Shown piece after piece: positions 8,500-18,217 of a stretch of 64,000 nucleotides of DNA. Position numbers and translations under genes: made by a program. Origin of the DNA: Rhodoluna lacicola (GTDB lineage: Bacteria > Actinomycetota > Actinomycetes > Actinomycetales > Microbacteriaceae); contig NZ_CP007490.1 in assembly GCF_000699505.1 (NCBI RefSeq), positions 310,001-374,000 of the forward strand. The letters are read 5' to 3'. How positions within the stretch are numbered: position 1 is the first letter of the stretch; every line of letters starts with the position of its first letter. The notes under the pieces were generated by a model. It worked only from the letters and a program-made list of their open reading frames with translations. It had not been told where the DNA came from and made no database searches.

Positions 8500-10341
8500 G
8501 TGGTTACCGCTCTGTATCGTCGCTATCGCCCTGAAACCTTCGCTGAATTGATTGGCCAGGCTCAGGTCACCGCTCCGCTGATGACCGCACTTCGCACCGA
8601 TCGCGTGAATCACGCATATCTTTTCTCTGGCCCTCGCGGTTGCGGAAAAACTACCTCGGCTCGCATTCTTGCTCGTTGCCTCAATTGCGCTGAAGGACCA
8701 ACAGATACCCCCTGCGGAGTTTGCCCAAGCTGCGTGGAACTTTCGCGTGATGGTTCTGGCTCACTTGACGTTGTAGAAATTGACGCGGCCTCGCACAACG
8801 GTGTTGATGATGCTCGCGATCTGCGCGAGCGCGCCATATTTGCCCCGGCTCGTGACCGCTACAAGATTTTTATCCTTGACGAGGCTCACATGGTTACCCC
8901 GCAGGGCTTCAACGCACTTTTAAAAATTGTTGAAGAGCCACCTGCACATGTGAAGTTTATTTTTGCCACCACCGAACCCGATAAAGTCATCGGCACAATT
9001 CGTTCTCGCACTCACCACTATCCGTTTCGCTTGGTGCCACCAGCTCAAATGCTTGAGTACCTTGAGCAACTTTGCTCAAGTGAAAAAGTTGAGGTTGCAC
9101 CAGGAGTGTTGTCACTTGTGGTTCGATCTGGCGGCGGTTCTGTACGTGATTCCCTTTCTCTACTTGATCAGCTAATCGCTGGTAGTGAGGGTGGCAAGGT
9201 TGAGTATGACCGCGCAGCCGCACTGCTGGGCTTTACTCACGCAGCTTTGCTTGATGAGGTAGTCGATGCCTTTGCTGCCAAGAATTCGGCGCAGGTTTTT
9301 GCCAGCGTAGACAAGGTAATTCAAACCGGTCAGGACCCTCGTCGTTTTGTTGAGGATCTGCTGGAGCACCTGCGCGATTTGATTGTCATTCTTTCAGTCG
9401 GCGACGAGGCCAAGAGCGTGCTGCGTGGAATCCCAGCAGATGAACTAGAAAAGATGAAGACACAGGCACTTGGTTTTGGTTTGGCTGAGCTGACCCACGC
9501 TGCCGAAACGGTAAACGCTGCCCTAACCGAAATGTCTGGCGCCACCTCACCAAAACTGCACCTTGAATTAATGTGTGCCAAGGTACTGGTGCCATCAAGT
9601 GATCAGACAGAGGTTGGTTCACTTGCGCGCATCGAGCGCCTGGAGCGACGCATCGGTGTTGGTTCTGGCGATGCCGCTAGTCCCGCGGCCAGTGTGGCAA
9701 CGGTTCAGGCCAGTACTCAAAATGCGACTCCGGTCACTCGAATTGGATCTGAAAAACCTGCAGGTGTTTCAGCACCGAAAGCCGAAAAAATTACTGAGGT
9801 TTCTGCACCGGCTGGAATCGGGGGAGTAACTCTGACTCAGTTTAAGGACTCGTGGCCAAACATTTTGACGCTGGTAAATAAGAAGTCAAAGGCGGCCTGG
9901 ATGGTTGCGTTTGCGTTGAGCGTGGTTGATTTCGCCGGTGATGTTTTGACCCTCAAGTTCATGAGTCAAAAAGATCTTGATTCGTTCAAGAATGCCAGCG
10001 GAGCATCAGAGGTGTTGCGCGGAGCAATCATGGACGTGCTGGGTGTTCAAGTTAAGTTCAAAGCCCAAATTGATGCCAAACCAGAAGACGCACCTGCACC
10101 CGCTGCACCTGCTGAACCGGCACCCGTGAAGGCAGACACAAAACCAATGGCAGTGGTTGAGGAAGTTGAACCGCAGGATCAAGCGCCTGCTCAAGAAGTT
10201 GCCGCAGCACCAGAGCCTAAGTCAGCGCCAGAGCAAAAATCACGCAACTCCGGTATGGCCGATGAATCCGCTCGCTACGGTGAATCGCTACTTCGCGAAA
10301 TGCTTGGTGCCGAACCAATGCAAGACAAGAACGGTAAGTAA
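8500..10341 (+). CDS. dnaX: DNA polymerase III subunit gamma/tau
   Basis: A 613-residue clamp-loader ATPase. The P-loop GPRGCGKT lies at residues 44-51, the four-cysteine zinc module (CLNC...CGVCPSC) at 60-78, and the Walker B/DEAH box in FILDEAHMV about residue 125; the sensor segment [15 protein letters not shown] follows. The C-terminal third is Ala/Pro/Glu-rich linker and a tau-type region that would bind polymerase alpha. The start is GTG 8500. No A-AAA-AAG slippery heptamer was seen, so a separate gamma product by frameshifting is not supported. The stop overlaps the recR start (TAATG), the classic dnaX-recR coupling. Confidence 0.96.
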   Translation: MVTALYRRYRPETFAELIGQAQVTAPLMTALRTDRVNHAYLFSGPRGCGKTTSARILARCLNCAEGPTDTPCGVCPSCVELSRDGSGSLDVVEIDAASHNGVDDARDLRERAIFAPARDRYKIFILDEAHMVTPQGFNALLKIVEEPPAHVKFIFATTEPDKVIGTIRSRTHHYPFRLVPPAQMLEYLEQLCSSEKVEVAPGVLSLVVRSGGGSVRDSLSLLDQLIAGSEGGKVEYDRAAALLGFTHAALLDEVVDAFAAKNSAQVFASVDKVIQTGQDPRRFVEDLLEHLRDLIVILSVGDEAKSVLRGIPADELEKMKTQALGFGLAELTHAAETVNAALTEMSGATSPKLHLELMCAKVLVPSSDQTEVGSLARIERLERRIGVGSGDAASPAASVATVQASTQNATPVTRIGSEKPAGVSAPKAEKITEVSAPAGIGGVTLTQFKDSWPNILTLVNKKSKAAWMVAFALSVVDFAGDVLTLKFMSQKDLDSFKNASGASEVLRGAIMDVLGVQVKFKAQIDAKPEDAPAPAAPAEPAPVKADTKPMAVVEEVEPQDQAPAQEVAAAPEPKSAPEQKSRNSGMADESARYGESLLREMLGAEPMQDKNGK

Positions 10342-10937
10342 TGTACGAGGGCGTTGTTCAGGAACTGATTGACGAGCTTGGTCGTTTACCAGGAGTGGGC
10401 CCAAAGTCTGCCCAGCGCATCGCCTTTTACCTTTTGCAAACAGAGGATGACCAAGCCCAGAAACTTGCCCAGGTTCTAATGGAAGTTAAGGAGCGAGTTC
10501 GCTTTTGCGAGGTCTGCGGAAACGTGACTGAGGAAACCCAGTGCAATATTTGCCGCGATTCCCGCCGCAATCGCACCGCTATATGTGTGGTTGAAGAGTC
10601 CAAAGATGTTCAGGCCATTGAGCGCACCCGCGAATTCCGCGGCTTGTACCACGTGCTTGGCGGAGCAATCAGCCCGATCGAGGGCATCGGCCCAGATCAG
10701 CTTCGCATCAAGGAACTCATGGCTAGATTGGGCAATCCCGAGATCCAAGAGGTAATCATCGCCACCGATCCAAATCTTGAGGGCGAAGCCACCGCCACGT
10801 ATTTGACCCGAATGCTCAGCCCACTGGGCATCAAGATTTCTCGTCTGGCCTCCGGTTTGCCGGTTGGCGGCGATCTTGAATACGCCGATGAAGTGACCCT
10901 TGGCCGGGCATTTGAGGGACGCCGAACAGTCAACTAA
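10341..10937 (+). CDS. recR: Recombination mediator protein RecR
   Basis: A 198-residue protein matching RecR along its whole length. It has the N-terminal helix-hairpin-helix ([20 protein letters not shown], about 14-32), a four-cysteine zinc finger (Cys 56, 59, 68, 71), and a Toprim domain beginning at [14 protein letters not shown]. RecR works with RecF/RecO to load RecA onto gapped single-stranded DNA. Its ATG shares an A with the dnaX stop, so translation is coupled. The C-terminus [29 protein letters not shown] is characteristic of the family. Confidence 0.97.
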   Translation: MYEGVVQELIDELGRLPGVGPKSAQRIAFYLLQTEDDQAQKLAQVLMEVKERVRFCEVCGNVTEETQCNICRDSRRNRTAICVVEESKDVQAIERTREFRGLYHVLGGAISPIEGIGPDQLRIKELMARLGNPEIQEVIIATDPNLEGEATATYLTRMLSPLGIKISRLASGLPVGGDLEYADEVTLGRAFEGRRTVN

Positions 10938-10994
10938 ACTAGAGACTTCTTGCGGTATCTGGCCGCGATCCCTTCAACTCAAGGAGATACGGTC

Positions 10995-12275
10995 TTGGCT
11001 CTGATTGTGCAAAAGTTTGGCGGTTCATCCGTAGGAGATGCCGACAAGATTAAGCACGTAGCCAAGCGCGTTATCGAGACCCAGAAGGCGGGCAACCAGG
11101 TTGTGGTTGTGGTCTCCGCAATGGGCGACACCACCGATGAACTGCTTGACCTAGCTAACTCGGTTGCCGAAGACCCATACAAGTCACCTCGTGAACTTGA
11201 CATGCTGCTCACCTCTGGCGAGCGCATCTCAATGTCGCTACTTGCCATCGCAATCAACGCACTTGGCGCAAAGTCACAATCATTCACCGGTTCGCAGGCT
11301 GGAATCGTGACTGACAGCGTGCACGGAAACGCCCGCATTGCAGAAGTCACCCCAGAGCGCATTCGCGAATCGGTTGACGCCGGCAACATTGCCATCGTCG
11401 CTGGATTCCAAGGTTTCAACCGTGAGACCAAAGACATCACCACACTTGGCCGCGGTGGTTCAGACACCACCGCCGTTGCGCTCGCCGCTGGTCTAGACGC
11501 AGACCTCTGCGAAATTTATTCAGATGTTGATGGTGTTTACACCTCAGACCCACGCGTAATTAAGGGCGCCAAGAAGCTAGACGCCATTGATGTTGAATCA
11601 ATGCTTGAGCTGGCAGCGGCCGGGGCCAAGATTCTGCACATTCGCGCGGTTGAATTTGCTCGTCGTCACAATGTAGATCTACGCGTTCGTTCAACATTTA
11701 GCACCGATCCAGGAACCATCGTTTATTCAGGAAAAGCAGGAGCAGGCATGGAAGAGTCAGTCGTATCTGGTGTAGCAATCGACAAGGGTCAGACCAAGGT
11801 TATGGTCATTGGTATTCCTGACGTTCCGGGCAAGGCGGCTGAGTTGTTCCAGCTGGTAGCCGACGCCGGAGCCAACATTGACATGATCGTGCAGAACACC
11901 CCAACCGGTTCAGATGTGACCGACCGCGTCAGTGACATTGGCTTCACCTGCCCCAAGTCAGAGACCAAGAAGGTAGCCGCCGCTTTGGAATCAGCCAAGG
12001 CATCGCTTGGTTTCCGAACCGTAGAGATTGATGAAGAAATCGGAAAGCTTTCAGTAGTTGGTGCTGGCATGCGAACCCACTCAGGTGTCTCGGCCACAAT
12101 GTTCCGTGCTCTTGCCGAAGCTGGCATCAACATTGAAATGATTTCTACCTCTGAGATTCGCATTTCGGTGATCACCAGCGACGACCAGGTTGACGCCGCG
12201 GCTCGCGCAGTGCACACCGCATTTGGTTTGGATTCAGATGTAGAAGCAGTTGTTTACGCAGGAACAGGACGATAA
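10995..12275 (+). CDS. lysC: Aspartokinase (alpha subunit)
   Basis: A 426-residue aspartate kinase, first enzyme of the lysine/threonine/methionine pathway. The start is TTG at 10995: a strong AAGGAG sits 9 bases upstream and the protein then begins [15 protein letters not shown] as in other LysC proteins; the in-frame TTG at 10950 is unlikely. The kinase domain includes KFGGSS (7-12), TSGERIS and the FTLGRGGSD-like [12 protein letters not shown]. Two ACT regulatory domains fill the C-terminus (from about residue 265), the site of feedback inhibition by lysine/threonine in relatives. It is followed 2 bp later by asd, the next enzyme in the pathway. Confidence 0.96.
   Translation: MALIVQKFGGSSVGDADKIKHVAKRVIETQKAGNQVVVVVSAMGDTTDELLDLANSVAEDPYKSPRELDMLLTSGERISMSLLAIAINALGAKSQSFTGSQAGIVTDSVHGNARIAEVTPERIRESVDAGNIAIVAGFQGFNRETKDITTLGRGGSDTTAVALAAGLDADLCEIYSDVDGVYTSDPRVIKGAKKLDAIDVESMLELAAAGAKILHIRAVEFARRHNVDLRVRSTFSTDPGTIVYSGKAGAGMEESVVSGVAIDKGQTKVMVIGIPDVPGKAAELFQLVADAGANIDMIVQNTPTGSDVTDRVSDIGFTCPKSETKKVAAALESAKASLGFRTVEIDEEIGKLSVVGAGMRTHSGVSATMFRALAEAGINIEMISTSEIRISVITSDDQVDAAARAVHTAFGLDSDVEAVVYAGTGR
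11748..12275 (+). CDS. lysC: Aspartokinase beta subunit from internal start
   Basis: In actinobacterial aspartokinases such as that of Corynebacterium, a second in-frame start inside lysC yields a small beta subunit made of the ACT domains. Here an ATG at 11748 (codon 252) is preceded by a purine-rich AGCAGGAGCAGG and begins [15 protein letters not shown], exactly where the beta subunits begin in relatives. The 175-residue product would assemble with alpha as an alpha2beta2 enzyme and bind the feedback effector. Presence of the start and binding site is seen; use of it is inferred. Confidence 0.65.
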   Translation: MEESVVSGVAIDKGQTKVMVIGIPDVPGKAAELFQLVADAGANIDMIVQNTPTGSDVTDRVSDIGFTCPKSETKKVAAALESAKASLGFRTVEIDEEIGKLSVVGAGMRTHSGVSATMFRALAEAGINIEMISTSEIRISVITSDDQVDAAARAVHTAFGLDSDVEAVVYAGTGR

Positions 12276-12277
12276 AA

Positions 12278-13342
12278 ATGGCTAAACCAAATCTCGCTCT
12301 CGTAGGTGCAACCGGTGCCGTAGGTACCGTGATGATTGGCATCATCAACAGTCGTCCAAATATTTGGGGCGAGATCCGTTTGATTGCCTCACCTCGTTCA
12401 GCTGGCAAGAAGATCAAGGTTCACGGCGAAGACCTAACCGTGGTTGCGCTGTCACCAGAGGCATTCGACGGTATCGACATTGCAATGTTTGACGTGCCTG
12501 ATGAGGTTTCCGAGGTTTGGGCGCCAATCGCCGCAGAACGTGGCGCGGTTGCCGTTGATAACTCTGGCGCGTTCCGCATGGACGCCGACGTACCACTGGT
12601 TGTTCCAGAGGTGAACCCAGAGCAGGCCAAGAACCGCCCGCGCGGAATCATCTCTAACCCAAACTGCACCACGCTTACCATGATGGCCGCGATGGGTGCG
12701 CTGCACGACAAGTGGACTCTTGAAGAGCTTGTGGTTTCTAGCTACCAGGCAGTTTCTGGTGCGGGTGCAGCTGGCATCGATGAGCTGGCCGCAGAGCTTG
12801 GCGTAGTTGGCAAGGATGCCTCACTGGGCACCAACACCGATGACGTTCGCAAGGCTCTAGCCGCAGCCGGCAACGACCTGAGCGATTCACCTTGGCGCCA
12901 CCCGATTGCGCTAAACGTGATTCCATTCGCCGGCTCACTTAAAGCCGGAGGCCACTCTTCAGAAGAGATGAAGGTGCGCGACGAGTCTCGCAAGATTCTA
13001 GGCATCAGCGACCTAAAGGTGGCAGCCAGTTGCGTGCGCGTTCCGGTGCAGGTTTCACACTCGCTTACCGTGCACGCTAAGTTTGCTAACCCGCTTACCG
13101 CAGACGAGGTTCGCGATGTTCTAAGCAAGCAGCCAACCATTCGTGTTGTTGACGAACCAGAGAAGCACCTGTACCCAACCCCAGCGATGGTTGTTGGTCA
13201 GGACCCAACTTTTGTTGGTCGCATTCGTCAGTCACTGGACTTCCCAAACTCAATCGAATTGTTCGTAGTTGGCGACAACCTGCGCAAGGGTGCGGCGTTG
13301 AACACCTACGAAATTGCTGAGCTAGTTGCCAAGGAATTCTAA
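12278..13342 (+). CDS. asd: Aspartate-semialdehyde dehydrogenase
   Basis: A 354-residue NADP-dependent enzyme that reduces aspartyl phosphate to aspartate semialdehyde. It has the nucleotide-binding [10 protein letters not shown] (10-19), the catalytic cysteine at 130 in SNPNCTT, and conserved active-site segments [17 protein letters not shown] and [11 protein letters not shown]. It starts 2 bp after lysC, so the two form an operon feeding lysine, diaminopimelate, threonine and methionine synthesis. A hairpin terminator follows the stop. Confidence 0.97.
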   Translation: MAKPNLALVGATGAVGTVMIGIINSRPNIWGEIRLIASPRSAGKKIKVHGEDLTVVALSPEAFDGIDIAMFDVPDEVSEVWAPIAAERGAVAVDNSGAFRMDADVPLVVPEVNPEQAKNRPRGIISNPNCTTLTMMAAMGALHDKWTLEELVVSSYQAVSGAGAAGIDELAAELGVVGKDASLGTNTDDVRKALAAAGNDLSDSPWRHPIALNVIPFAGSLKAGGHSSEEMKVRDESRKILGISDLKVAASCVRVPVQVSHSLTVHAKFANPLTADEVRDVLSKQPTIRVVDEPEKHLYPTPAMVVGQDPTFVGRIRQSLDFPNSIELFVVGDNLRKGAALNTYEIAELVAKEF

Positions 13343-13372
13343 GAAACGTTCAACAACTTTTTACAAAAACGT

Positions 13373-13410
13373 AACCCACCACGATGCGAGTCTTGGTGGG
13401 TTTCGTCTTT
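13373..13410 (+). terminator. Terminator after lysC-asd
   Basis: AACCCACCA (13373-13381) pairs with TGGTGGGTT (13394-13402) around a 12-nt loop, followed by TTCGTCTTT. Confidence 0.8.
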
Positions 13411-13430
13411 AGTCAAGATAACCTTTACTT

Positions 13431-13994
13431 ATGTCTAGACTGCTTGCTGTTTCATTGAGCTTGGGTCTTGCTCTCACACTTGGGGCGTGTGCTACTCCAG
13501 CTGATGGCGGCAGTCCTTCAAGCTCAGCAAAGCCCACTCCAACTCCAGACCAGGCGTTGGTGCCTCAGGCGCCAACTGCACCACTGACCGAGGTTGATCC
13601 AGAAACCTTCAACGACGGTTTTGACTGGTACACCTTTAGAGCAGGTGACGGACCTACCTGGTGCACGATTACCCCGGAATCAGATCGCGTGCTTTGTGAG
13701 CAGAATGAAGCCGCGGCGCAGTATCTGCCGGTTCCTTCTGAAACCGGCTGTGAGGGCAGTTTCGGCTACCAAGTTGAGCTTTATGCCAGCAAGCCTGAGA
13801 ACGGCGAAATCGTCGGCTTCCCATGTGCATCGGGTCAATTCCAGGATCCAAGTGCCGCTCAGGTGCTGGCCTCCGGTAGCAAAATTACCGTGGGTTCAAT
13901 TAGCTGCTTCGTTGAAGACGTGACTGCTCGCTGTGAGAACACCACCGGGCAGTGGATTGCCCTGGGTCCAAAGGTGTGGAGCTTGAATCCATAG
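13431..13994 (+). CDS. Secreted lipoprotein, unknown function
   Basis: A 187-residue protein with a signal peptide ending in a lipobox (LGAC, Cys19) and then a Ser/Pro/Thr linker typical of actinobacterial surface lipoproteins. The mature domain has six cysteines (in WCTITP, VLCEQ, TGCEG, FPCASG, ISCFVED, ARCENT) in regular spacing, suggesting three disulfides in an extracellular fold. I recognise no family with confidence. It stands alone: a terminator lies before it and the next genes are in the opposite direction. Confidence 0.75.
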   Translation: MSRLLAVSLSLGLALTLGACATPADGGSPSSSAKPTPTPDQALVPQAPTAPLTEVDPETFNDGFDWYTFRAGDGPTWCTITPESDRVLCEQNEAAAQYLPVPSETGCEGSFGYQVELYASKPENGEIVGFPCASGQFQDPSAAQVLASGSKITVGSISCFVEDVTARCENTTGQWIALGPKVWSLNP

Positions 13995-14021
13995 TTGGAT
14001 TGAGACGCCAGCCCGCTTGAA

Positions 14022-14909
14022 TCACTTGGCTTCTAGTGTGATTAGTCGCACCTCTGGGCGACAGAAGAATCGCACCGGGGCATAAATCGAATGGCCAAGC
14101 CCGGCAACCACATTCAAAATCACATCTCTACCGGCAAATCGCCAGGCGCTAATTCCCCTGGCGTATTTGGTTGGCAAATCGCAGTTGGTGGTCAACGCAC
14201 CAATCACGGGCAGACACACTTGGCCGCCGTGTGTGTGCCCGGCAAAAATCATTGATGCCCCAGCAGAGCCCATTGCCTCAAGCACCCGCAAGTATGGCGC
14301 GTGTGAAACACCAATTACCAAATCGCAATCGGCGAGCGCATTTGCCTGATTTGGAATTGAGGTTAGGTTGTCTAGTTCATCGTGTGCGTCATCAACACCA
14401 ATAAAGCCAAGCTTCAATCCGTTGATTGTGATCTGGCCCTCGCGGTTGTTTAGGTTGAGCCAACCAGCCGATCTAAAACCGCCAACCAGTCTTGGTGTGT
14501 CAAGTGCTGGGCCCTCACTGCGCTCCGAAGGTTTAGCCAAATATGCCAATGGGTTGCGCAAGACTGGCGCGTAGTAATCGTTTGAGCCATTAACAAAAAC
14601 GCCGGGGCGCTCCATCAGCGGAGCAAGAGCGGTGAGCACCGGACCAATCGCATCAGCGTGACCAAGATTGTCTCCGGTATTAATCACTAAATCAGGCTTT
14701 AGCCGACCTAGCGATTGGACGAACTTGGCTTTGCGTTTTTGCCACGGTGCCAAATGAATGTCACCAATGTGTAGCACGGTTATCGGTGTTGAATTTGCCG
14801 GCAGCCCCTTGACCGATTCGCGACGAATTACAAACAGAAATCTCTCAATGCCAATGCCCCAAATTGCACTAAGCACACCGATGGCGCCGATCCCAAACAA
14901 CCACTCCAT
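14022..14909 (-). CDS. Metallophosphoesterase, membrane-anchored (YkuE-like)
   Basis: A 295-residue protein with one N-terminal hydrophobic segment (about 4-20) and a calcineurin-like phosphoesterase domain. Metal-ligand motifs are seen in order: GDIHLAP (49-55), INTGDNLGHAD, a modified NGSNDYY in place of GNHD/E, VSHAP, and GHTHGGQ near residue 225. The substrate is unknown; homologues act on phosphodiesters near the membrane. It lies 12 bp downstream of the class A PBP gene, an arrangement common in actinobacteria, so the two are probably co-transcribed. Confidence 0.87.
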   Translation of the reverse strand: MEWLFGIGAIGVLSAIWGIGIERFLFVIRRESVKGLPANSTPITVLHIGDIHLAPWQKRKAKFVQSLGRLKPDLVINTGDNLGHADAIGPVLTALAPLMERPGVFVNGSNDYYAPVLRNPLAYLAKPSERSEGPALDTPRLVGGFRSAGWLNLNNREGQITINGLKLGFIGVDDAHDELDNLTSIPNQANALADCDLVIGVSHAPYLRVLEAMGSAGASMIFAGHTHGGQVCLPVIGALTTNCDLPTKYARGISAWRFAGRDVILNVVAGLGHSIYAPVRFFCRPEVRLITLEAK

Positions 14910-14921
14910 GCGAGTTGGGAG

Positions 14922-17435
14922 CTAAGGACCAGTACTGATGATCAAAAGAATCGCGCCGGCCTTATCTGCGGCAGAGCCTGCGGCAGGGTCGGTGCCAACA
15001 ACCTTGCCCGCGGGAATGGTTGGGCTCTTCACGAAGAATTGGCTCTGTGATGGCTGAGGCTCGCTTACGGCAGAGAAACCAGCGGCCAACAAAGTTGCCT
15101 TGGCGTTGGTGACTGACATTCCAGCAACATTAGGTACGGTTTCAGCGCCACCGGCCGAGACAAAAATCTTGATCTGCGAACCACGTGCGGCCGTGCTGCC
15201 AACTCCTGGCTTGGTGTAGGCAACACTGCCCTTAGGGAAAGATGAGGTGACTGGGCTAACGGCAACCTTGGCATTCAAATCCGAGGCCTTGATTAGTTCA
15301 ACCGCGGCATCCGGGGCAGACCCGGCAACCTGCGGAATGGTAATCATGGTCGTACCAATCATGTCTGCCGGCGGAGCATCAAAGGCTTCGCCCGGATACT
15401 TTTTATTGGCGGCCTGCATGATGGTTCGCCAGATATCGTGACGCACGGTGTTGGCAGCTTTATTGTTGAGGCGCAAGCTTCCAAGTGATTTGGTGCCCAC
15501 TACGTTGCCAACCCAAGTGGCGGTGCCAACCTTGCTAGAGAATCCGGTCATCCAGGTGTGCACACCGGAGTCTGTAGTTCCGGTCTTGCCGGCCAACGGA
15601 GTGCCATCGCCGGTTGCTGAAGCGCCACCGGTTCCGCCAGAGATAACGCGCTGCATTGCATAGGTCATGCCGGCGGCAACCTCAGGTGACACGGCAACCG
15701 AACAGTTGGTCGTTGGCACGCGAAGCTCTGCCTTTGTGTTGCGCACGATGACCTTGTCAATTGCAACTGGCGAACAGTAGACGCCCTTGTTGGCAATACC
15801 GGCCATTGCGGCGGCCATGGTCAGTGGTGCAATTTCATTTACACCCAACACCGATGACGGGATGTATTGCAACTCGGTGCCATCGGCGCGGTGAACTCCA
15901 AAGCGCATAGCGGTATCGCGGATATCGCAAAGATCAAGTTGCGAAGCCATGCTCACGTAAGCGGTGTTCACCGACATGGCAGTTGCTTGAACAATATTTA
16001 GATCTTCAGGTTCCTTGACGATATTTTTTGGCGCCCAGGTTCCGCCGATGCCACCGCATCGGGCTGAAAATTCGCTGGCCTGCCATTCTTTGACGCGACC
16101 ATCAACGTGGTCGCCAAGTCGGAAGCCGTTGGTTAGCCACTGTGCCAAGGTAAAGACTTTGTAGGTAGATCCGGTTTGGAAACCAGATGAGCCGCCGTAC
16201 TCTCTATCGGTTGAATAGTTCACCGAGGTTCGACCAGGTTCAGTGCTTTGCGTTTGGTCGTAGTAGCGGTTTTGGGCAATTGCCAGAATGCGCCCGGTGC
16301 CAACCTCAACCGATGTGCTGGCGGAACCAATCTGCGAAGGATCGGTAGGCGGCGCCCAAGTGAAAGATGCCTTGTGAGCGGCCTCTTGAATGTCCAGATC
16401 CATGGTGCTGTAAATTTCTAGACCACCGCGGCGCAGCAGGTTCTCGCGATCCTCAGGGGTTGGTCCAAACTCTGAGTTGTTTCTGATGGTCCATACTACG
16501 AAGTCACAGAAGAAGGCCGCGGTCTCTGTTCCCTCACAACCCGATGGGGTGTGAGTTAGCTTGGTGACAATTGGTGAGTTCTTTGCCTCGCGCGCCTGCT
16601 GACCAGTTATGTAGCCTTCGGCCTCCATGTTGTTGATCACATAGTCGCGGCGACTCTTTGCGCGGTCTAGGTTTTCGGCTTCGTCCGGCTTGTAGTCATT
16701 TGGTGATTTGAGCATTCCGGCAAGCAGCGCAGCTTCTTGAATGTTTAGCTCTTTTGCGGTCTTGCCAAAGTAGTAGTTAGAGGCGGCCTCGATACCGTTG
16801 ATCTGGTTTCCGAAGAAAGACAGGTTTAGATAACCGGCCAGGATCTCTTGCTTGGTAGCAACTCCCTCAAGGGCAATCGCCAGGCGGATTTCGCGAAGCT
16901 TTCGGTCAATACCGGCAAAGCCGCCCTGGGTTGCCGCAATTACGCCCTCTTTATCGCCGGCCAGGTTTGCAGCTTCAACCAATGAGTTCTTGACGTACTG
17001 CATGGTGATGGTTGAACCACCAGGGCCGTTTCCCAAGGAAGCGGCGTTGGTCAGTGTTGCACGAACCAGTGATAGCCAGTCAACGCCACCGTGCTCGAAG
17101 AATCTAGGGTCTTCGGTGGCAACTACAGCGTTTCTGATGTTCGGAGACATCTCGTTGTAATCAATCGAGATGCGGTTCTCGTGGTAAAACTGGGCCACTT
17201 CAACCGGCTGGCCATCTTTGGTGGCGTACAGGGTTGAAGACTGAGAGGCGTTTACCGGCTTGATGTAATCCGGCAGGTTTTCGAAGATTGTGATGCCGGC
17301 TGAGGCAGCAATACCGCTTACCAGGGCTGTAGGAGCCAACAGGGCAACGCCCAAAAGGCCCGCTAGGGCTGATAAACCGGTGAATTTAAGGAAGCCCTTG
17401 GCGAAACTTTCGGGCTTGTGCTGTGAACCAGACAT
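14922..17435 (-). CDS. Bifunctional class A penicillin-binding protein with PASTA domains
   Basis: An 837-residue peptidoglycan synthase from ATG 17435 (MSGSQHKPES); the longer frame to 17531 would lie over the divergent DUF4177 gene. It has a single N-terminal membrane helix (about 22-48), a GT51 glycosyltransferase domain with EDPRFFEHGG at 108-117, and a transpeptidase domain with the three active-site motifs STYK (423-426, nucleophile Ser), SVN (488-490) and KTGT (617-620). The last ~140 residues form two PASTA modules, which bind muropeptides or beta-lactams. It polymerises and cross-links the wall outside the membrane; related genes are named ponA or pbp1A. Confidence 0.95.
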   Translation of the reverse strand: MSGSQHKPESFAKGFLKFTGLSALAGLLGVALLAPTALVSGIAASAGITIFENLPDYIKPVNASQSSTLYATKDGQPVEVAQFYHENRISIDYNEMSPNIRNAVVATEDPRFFEHGGVDWLSLVRATLTNAASLGNGPGGSTITMQYVKNSLVEAANLAGDKEGVIAATQGGFAGIDRKLREIRLAIALEGVATKQEILAGYLNLSFFGNQINGIEAASNYYFGKTAKELNIQEAALLAGMLKSPNDYKPDEAENLDRAKSRRDYVINNMEAEGYITGQQAREAKNSPIVTKLTHTPSGCEGTETAAFFCDFVVWTIRNNSEFGPTPEDRENLLRRGGLEIYSTMDLDIQEAAHKASFTWAPPTDPSQIGSASTSVEVGTGRILAIAQNRYYDQTQSTEPGRTSVNYSTDREYGGSSGFQTGSTYKVFTLAQWLTNGFRLGDHVDGRVKEWQASEFSARCGGIGGTWAPKNIVKEPEDLNIVQATAMSVNTAYVSMASQLDLCDIRDTAMRFGVHRADGTELQYIPSSVLGVNEIAPLTMAAAMAGIANKGVYCSPVAIDKVIVRNTKAELRVPTTNCSVAVSPEVAAGMTYAMQRVISGGTGGASATGDGTPLAGKTGTTDSGVHTWMTGFSSKVGTATWVGNVVGTKSLGSLRLNNKAANTVRHDIWRTIMQAANKKYPGEAFDAPPADMIGTTMITIPQVAGSAPDAAVELIKASDLNAKVAVSPVTSSFPKGSVAYTKPGVGSTAARGSQIKIFVSAGGAETVPNVAGMSVTNAKATLLAAGFSAVSEPQPSQSQFFVKSPTIPAGKVVGTDPAAGSAADKAGAILLIISTGP

Positions 17436-17476
17436 AAACTCTAGGTTACCTGACAACTTCTGAGAGGAATCTGTAA

Positions 17477-17635
17477 ATGCTGAAGTGGGAGTACATAACC
17501 ACCCCTTTGTTACTGCACCGCGAGACCGCAATTTTGAACAATTGGGGCTCAGAAGGCTGGGAATTGGTCCAAATCGTCGCTGGTCCAGAGGGCGGCATGG
17601 TGGCCTTTTTTAAGCGTCCAGTGAAGGAAGCCTAA
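17477..17635 (+). CDS. DUF4177 small protein
   Basis: A 52-residue protein with GAGAGGAA 5-12 bases upstream of its ATG. The sequence begins MLKWEYITTPL and ends GGMVAFFKRPV; the central WGSEGWELVQIV segment is the family core. DUF4177 proteins are short, cytoplasmic and of unknown function. In many actinobacteria one lies directly before a RidA gene, as here, where the spacing is 2 bp. It is divergent from the PBP gene, with only 41 bp between the starts. Confidence 0.88.
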   Translation: MLKWEYITTPLLLHRETAILNNWGSEGWELVQIVAGPEGGMVAFFKRPVKEA

Positions 17636-17637
17636 AA

Positions 17638-18099
17638 ATGTCAAAAATCGAACAAAAACTGGCAGATATGGGTTTTCCGCTTCCGGCGGTAGCGAAACCG
17701 GTGGCCGCTTATGTTCCATCGGTGGTGACCGGCAATTTGTGTTTCACCTCTGGCCAGCTGCCTTTCGTTGACGGAGCTCTACCACAGACCGGCAAGGTTG
17801 GTCGCGATGTGACCGCCGAGGACGCCAAGGACTTGGCTCGTTTGTGCGCCCTAAATGCGCTCGCCGCATTGAAGCTGGCTATCGGCGATCTTGATCGCGT
17901 AACCCGAATCGTCAAGGTAGTTGGATTCGTTTCTGTAGTTCCAGAATTCACTGCAATCCCTGGCGTAATTAATGGCGCCAGCGAATTTTTGGGTGAGGTA
18001 TTTGGAGAAGTTGGTTCGCACGCACGAAGCGCAGTTGGTGTTCCGGCGCTACCACTTGATTCGGCAGTCGAGCTAGAGATTATTGCTGAGTTCAAATAA
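17638..18099 (+). CDS. RidA family deaminase
   Basis: A 153-residue member of the YjgF/YER057c/UK114 (RidA) family in the long actinobacterial form. RidA enzymes hydrolyse reactive enamine/imine intermediates released by PLP enzymes. Visible signatures are the CFTSGQLPF strand, the central AALKLAIGDLDRVTRIVKVVGFV helix-strand, and the end GEVGSHARSAVGVPALPLDSAVELEIIAEF, where the Arg of HARSAVGV is the substrate-binding arginine. Co-transcribed with DUF4177. Confidence 0.93.
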   Translation: MSKIEQKLADMGFPLPAVAKPVAAYVPSVVTGNLCFTSGQLPFVDGALPQTGKVGRDVTAEDAKDLARLCALNALAALKLAIGDLDRVTRIVKVVGFVSVVPEFTAIPGVINGASEFLGEVFGEVGSHARSAVGVPALPLDSAVELEIIAEFK

Positions 18100-18170
18100 C
18101 CCAATAGTTAAGCGAAAGCCCGCGAAGGCGAACAAGCCTTTGCGCTTGAGCGAGAGCTCGAGCTTTAAGA

Positions 18171-18204
18171 GAAACCCCGCACAGAGAGAGCGTGCGGGGT
18201 TTCC
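18171..18204. terminator. Bidirectional terminator between ridA and acs
   Basis: A 12-bp perfect inverted repeat, GAAACCCCGCAC (18171-18182) and GTGCGGGGTTTC (18192-18203). It can end transcription from both convergent genes. Confidence 0.85.
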
Positions 18205-18217
18205 TTGTTAACTCTAG

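Noticed and set aside
9961-9975. CAAAAAG in dnaX as a frameshift site
   Set aside because: It is not the A-AAA-AAG heptamer and no stimulating hairpin was seen, so gamma by frameshift is unsupported.
10950-10994. Upstream extension of aspartokinase to 10950
   Set aside because: The strong AAGGAG before TTG 10995 and the family N-terminus [10 protein letters not shown] decide for the shorter form.
11789-12217. 142-codon minus-strand frame within lysC
   Set aside because: Antisense to conserved ACT domains; a codon-bias artefact.
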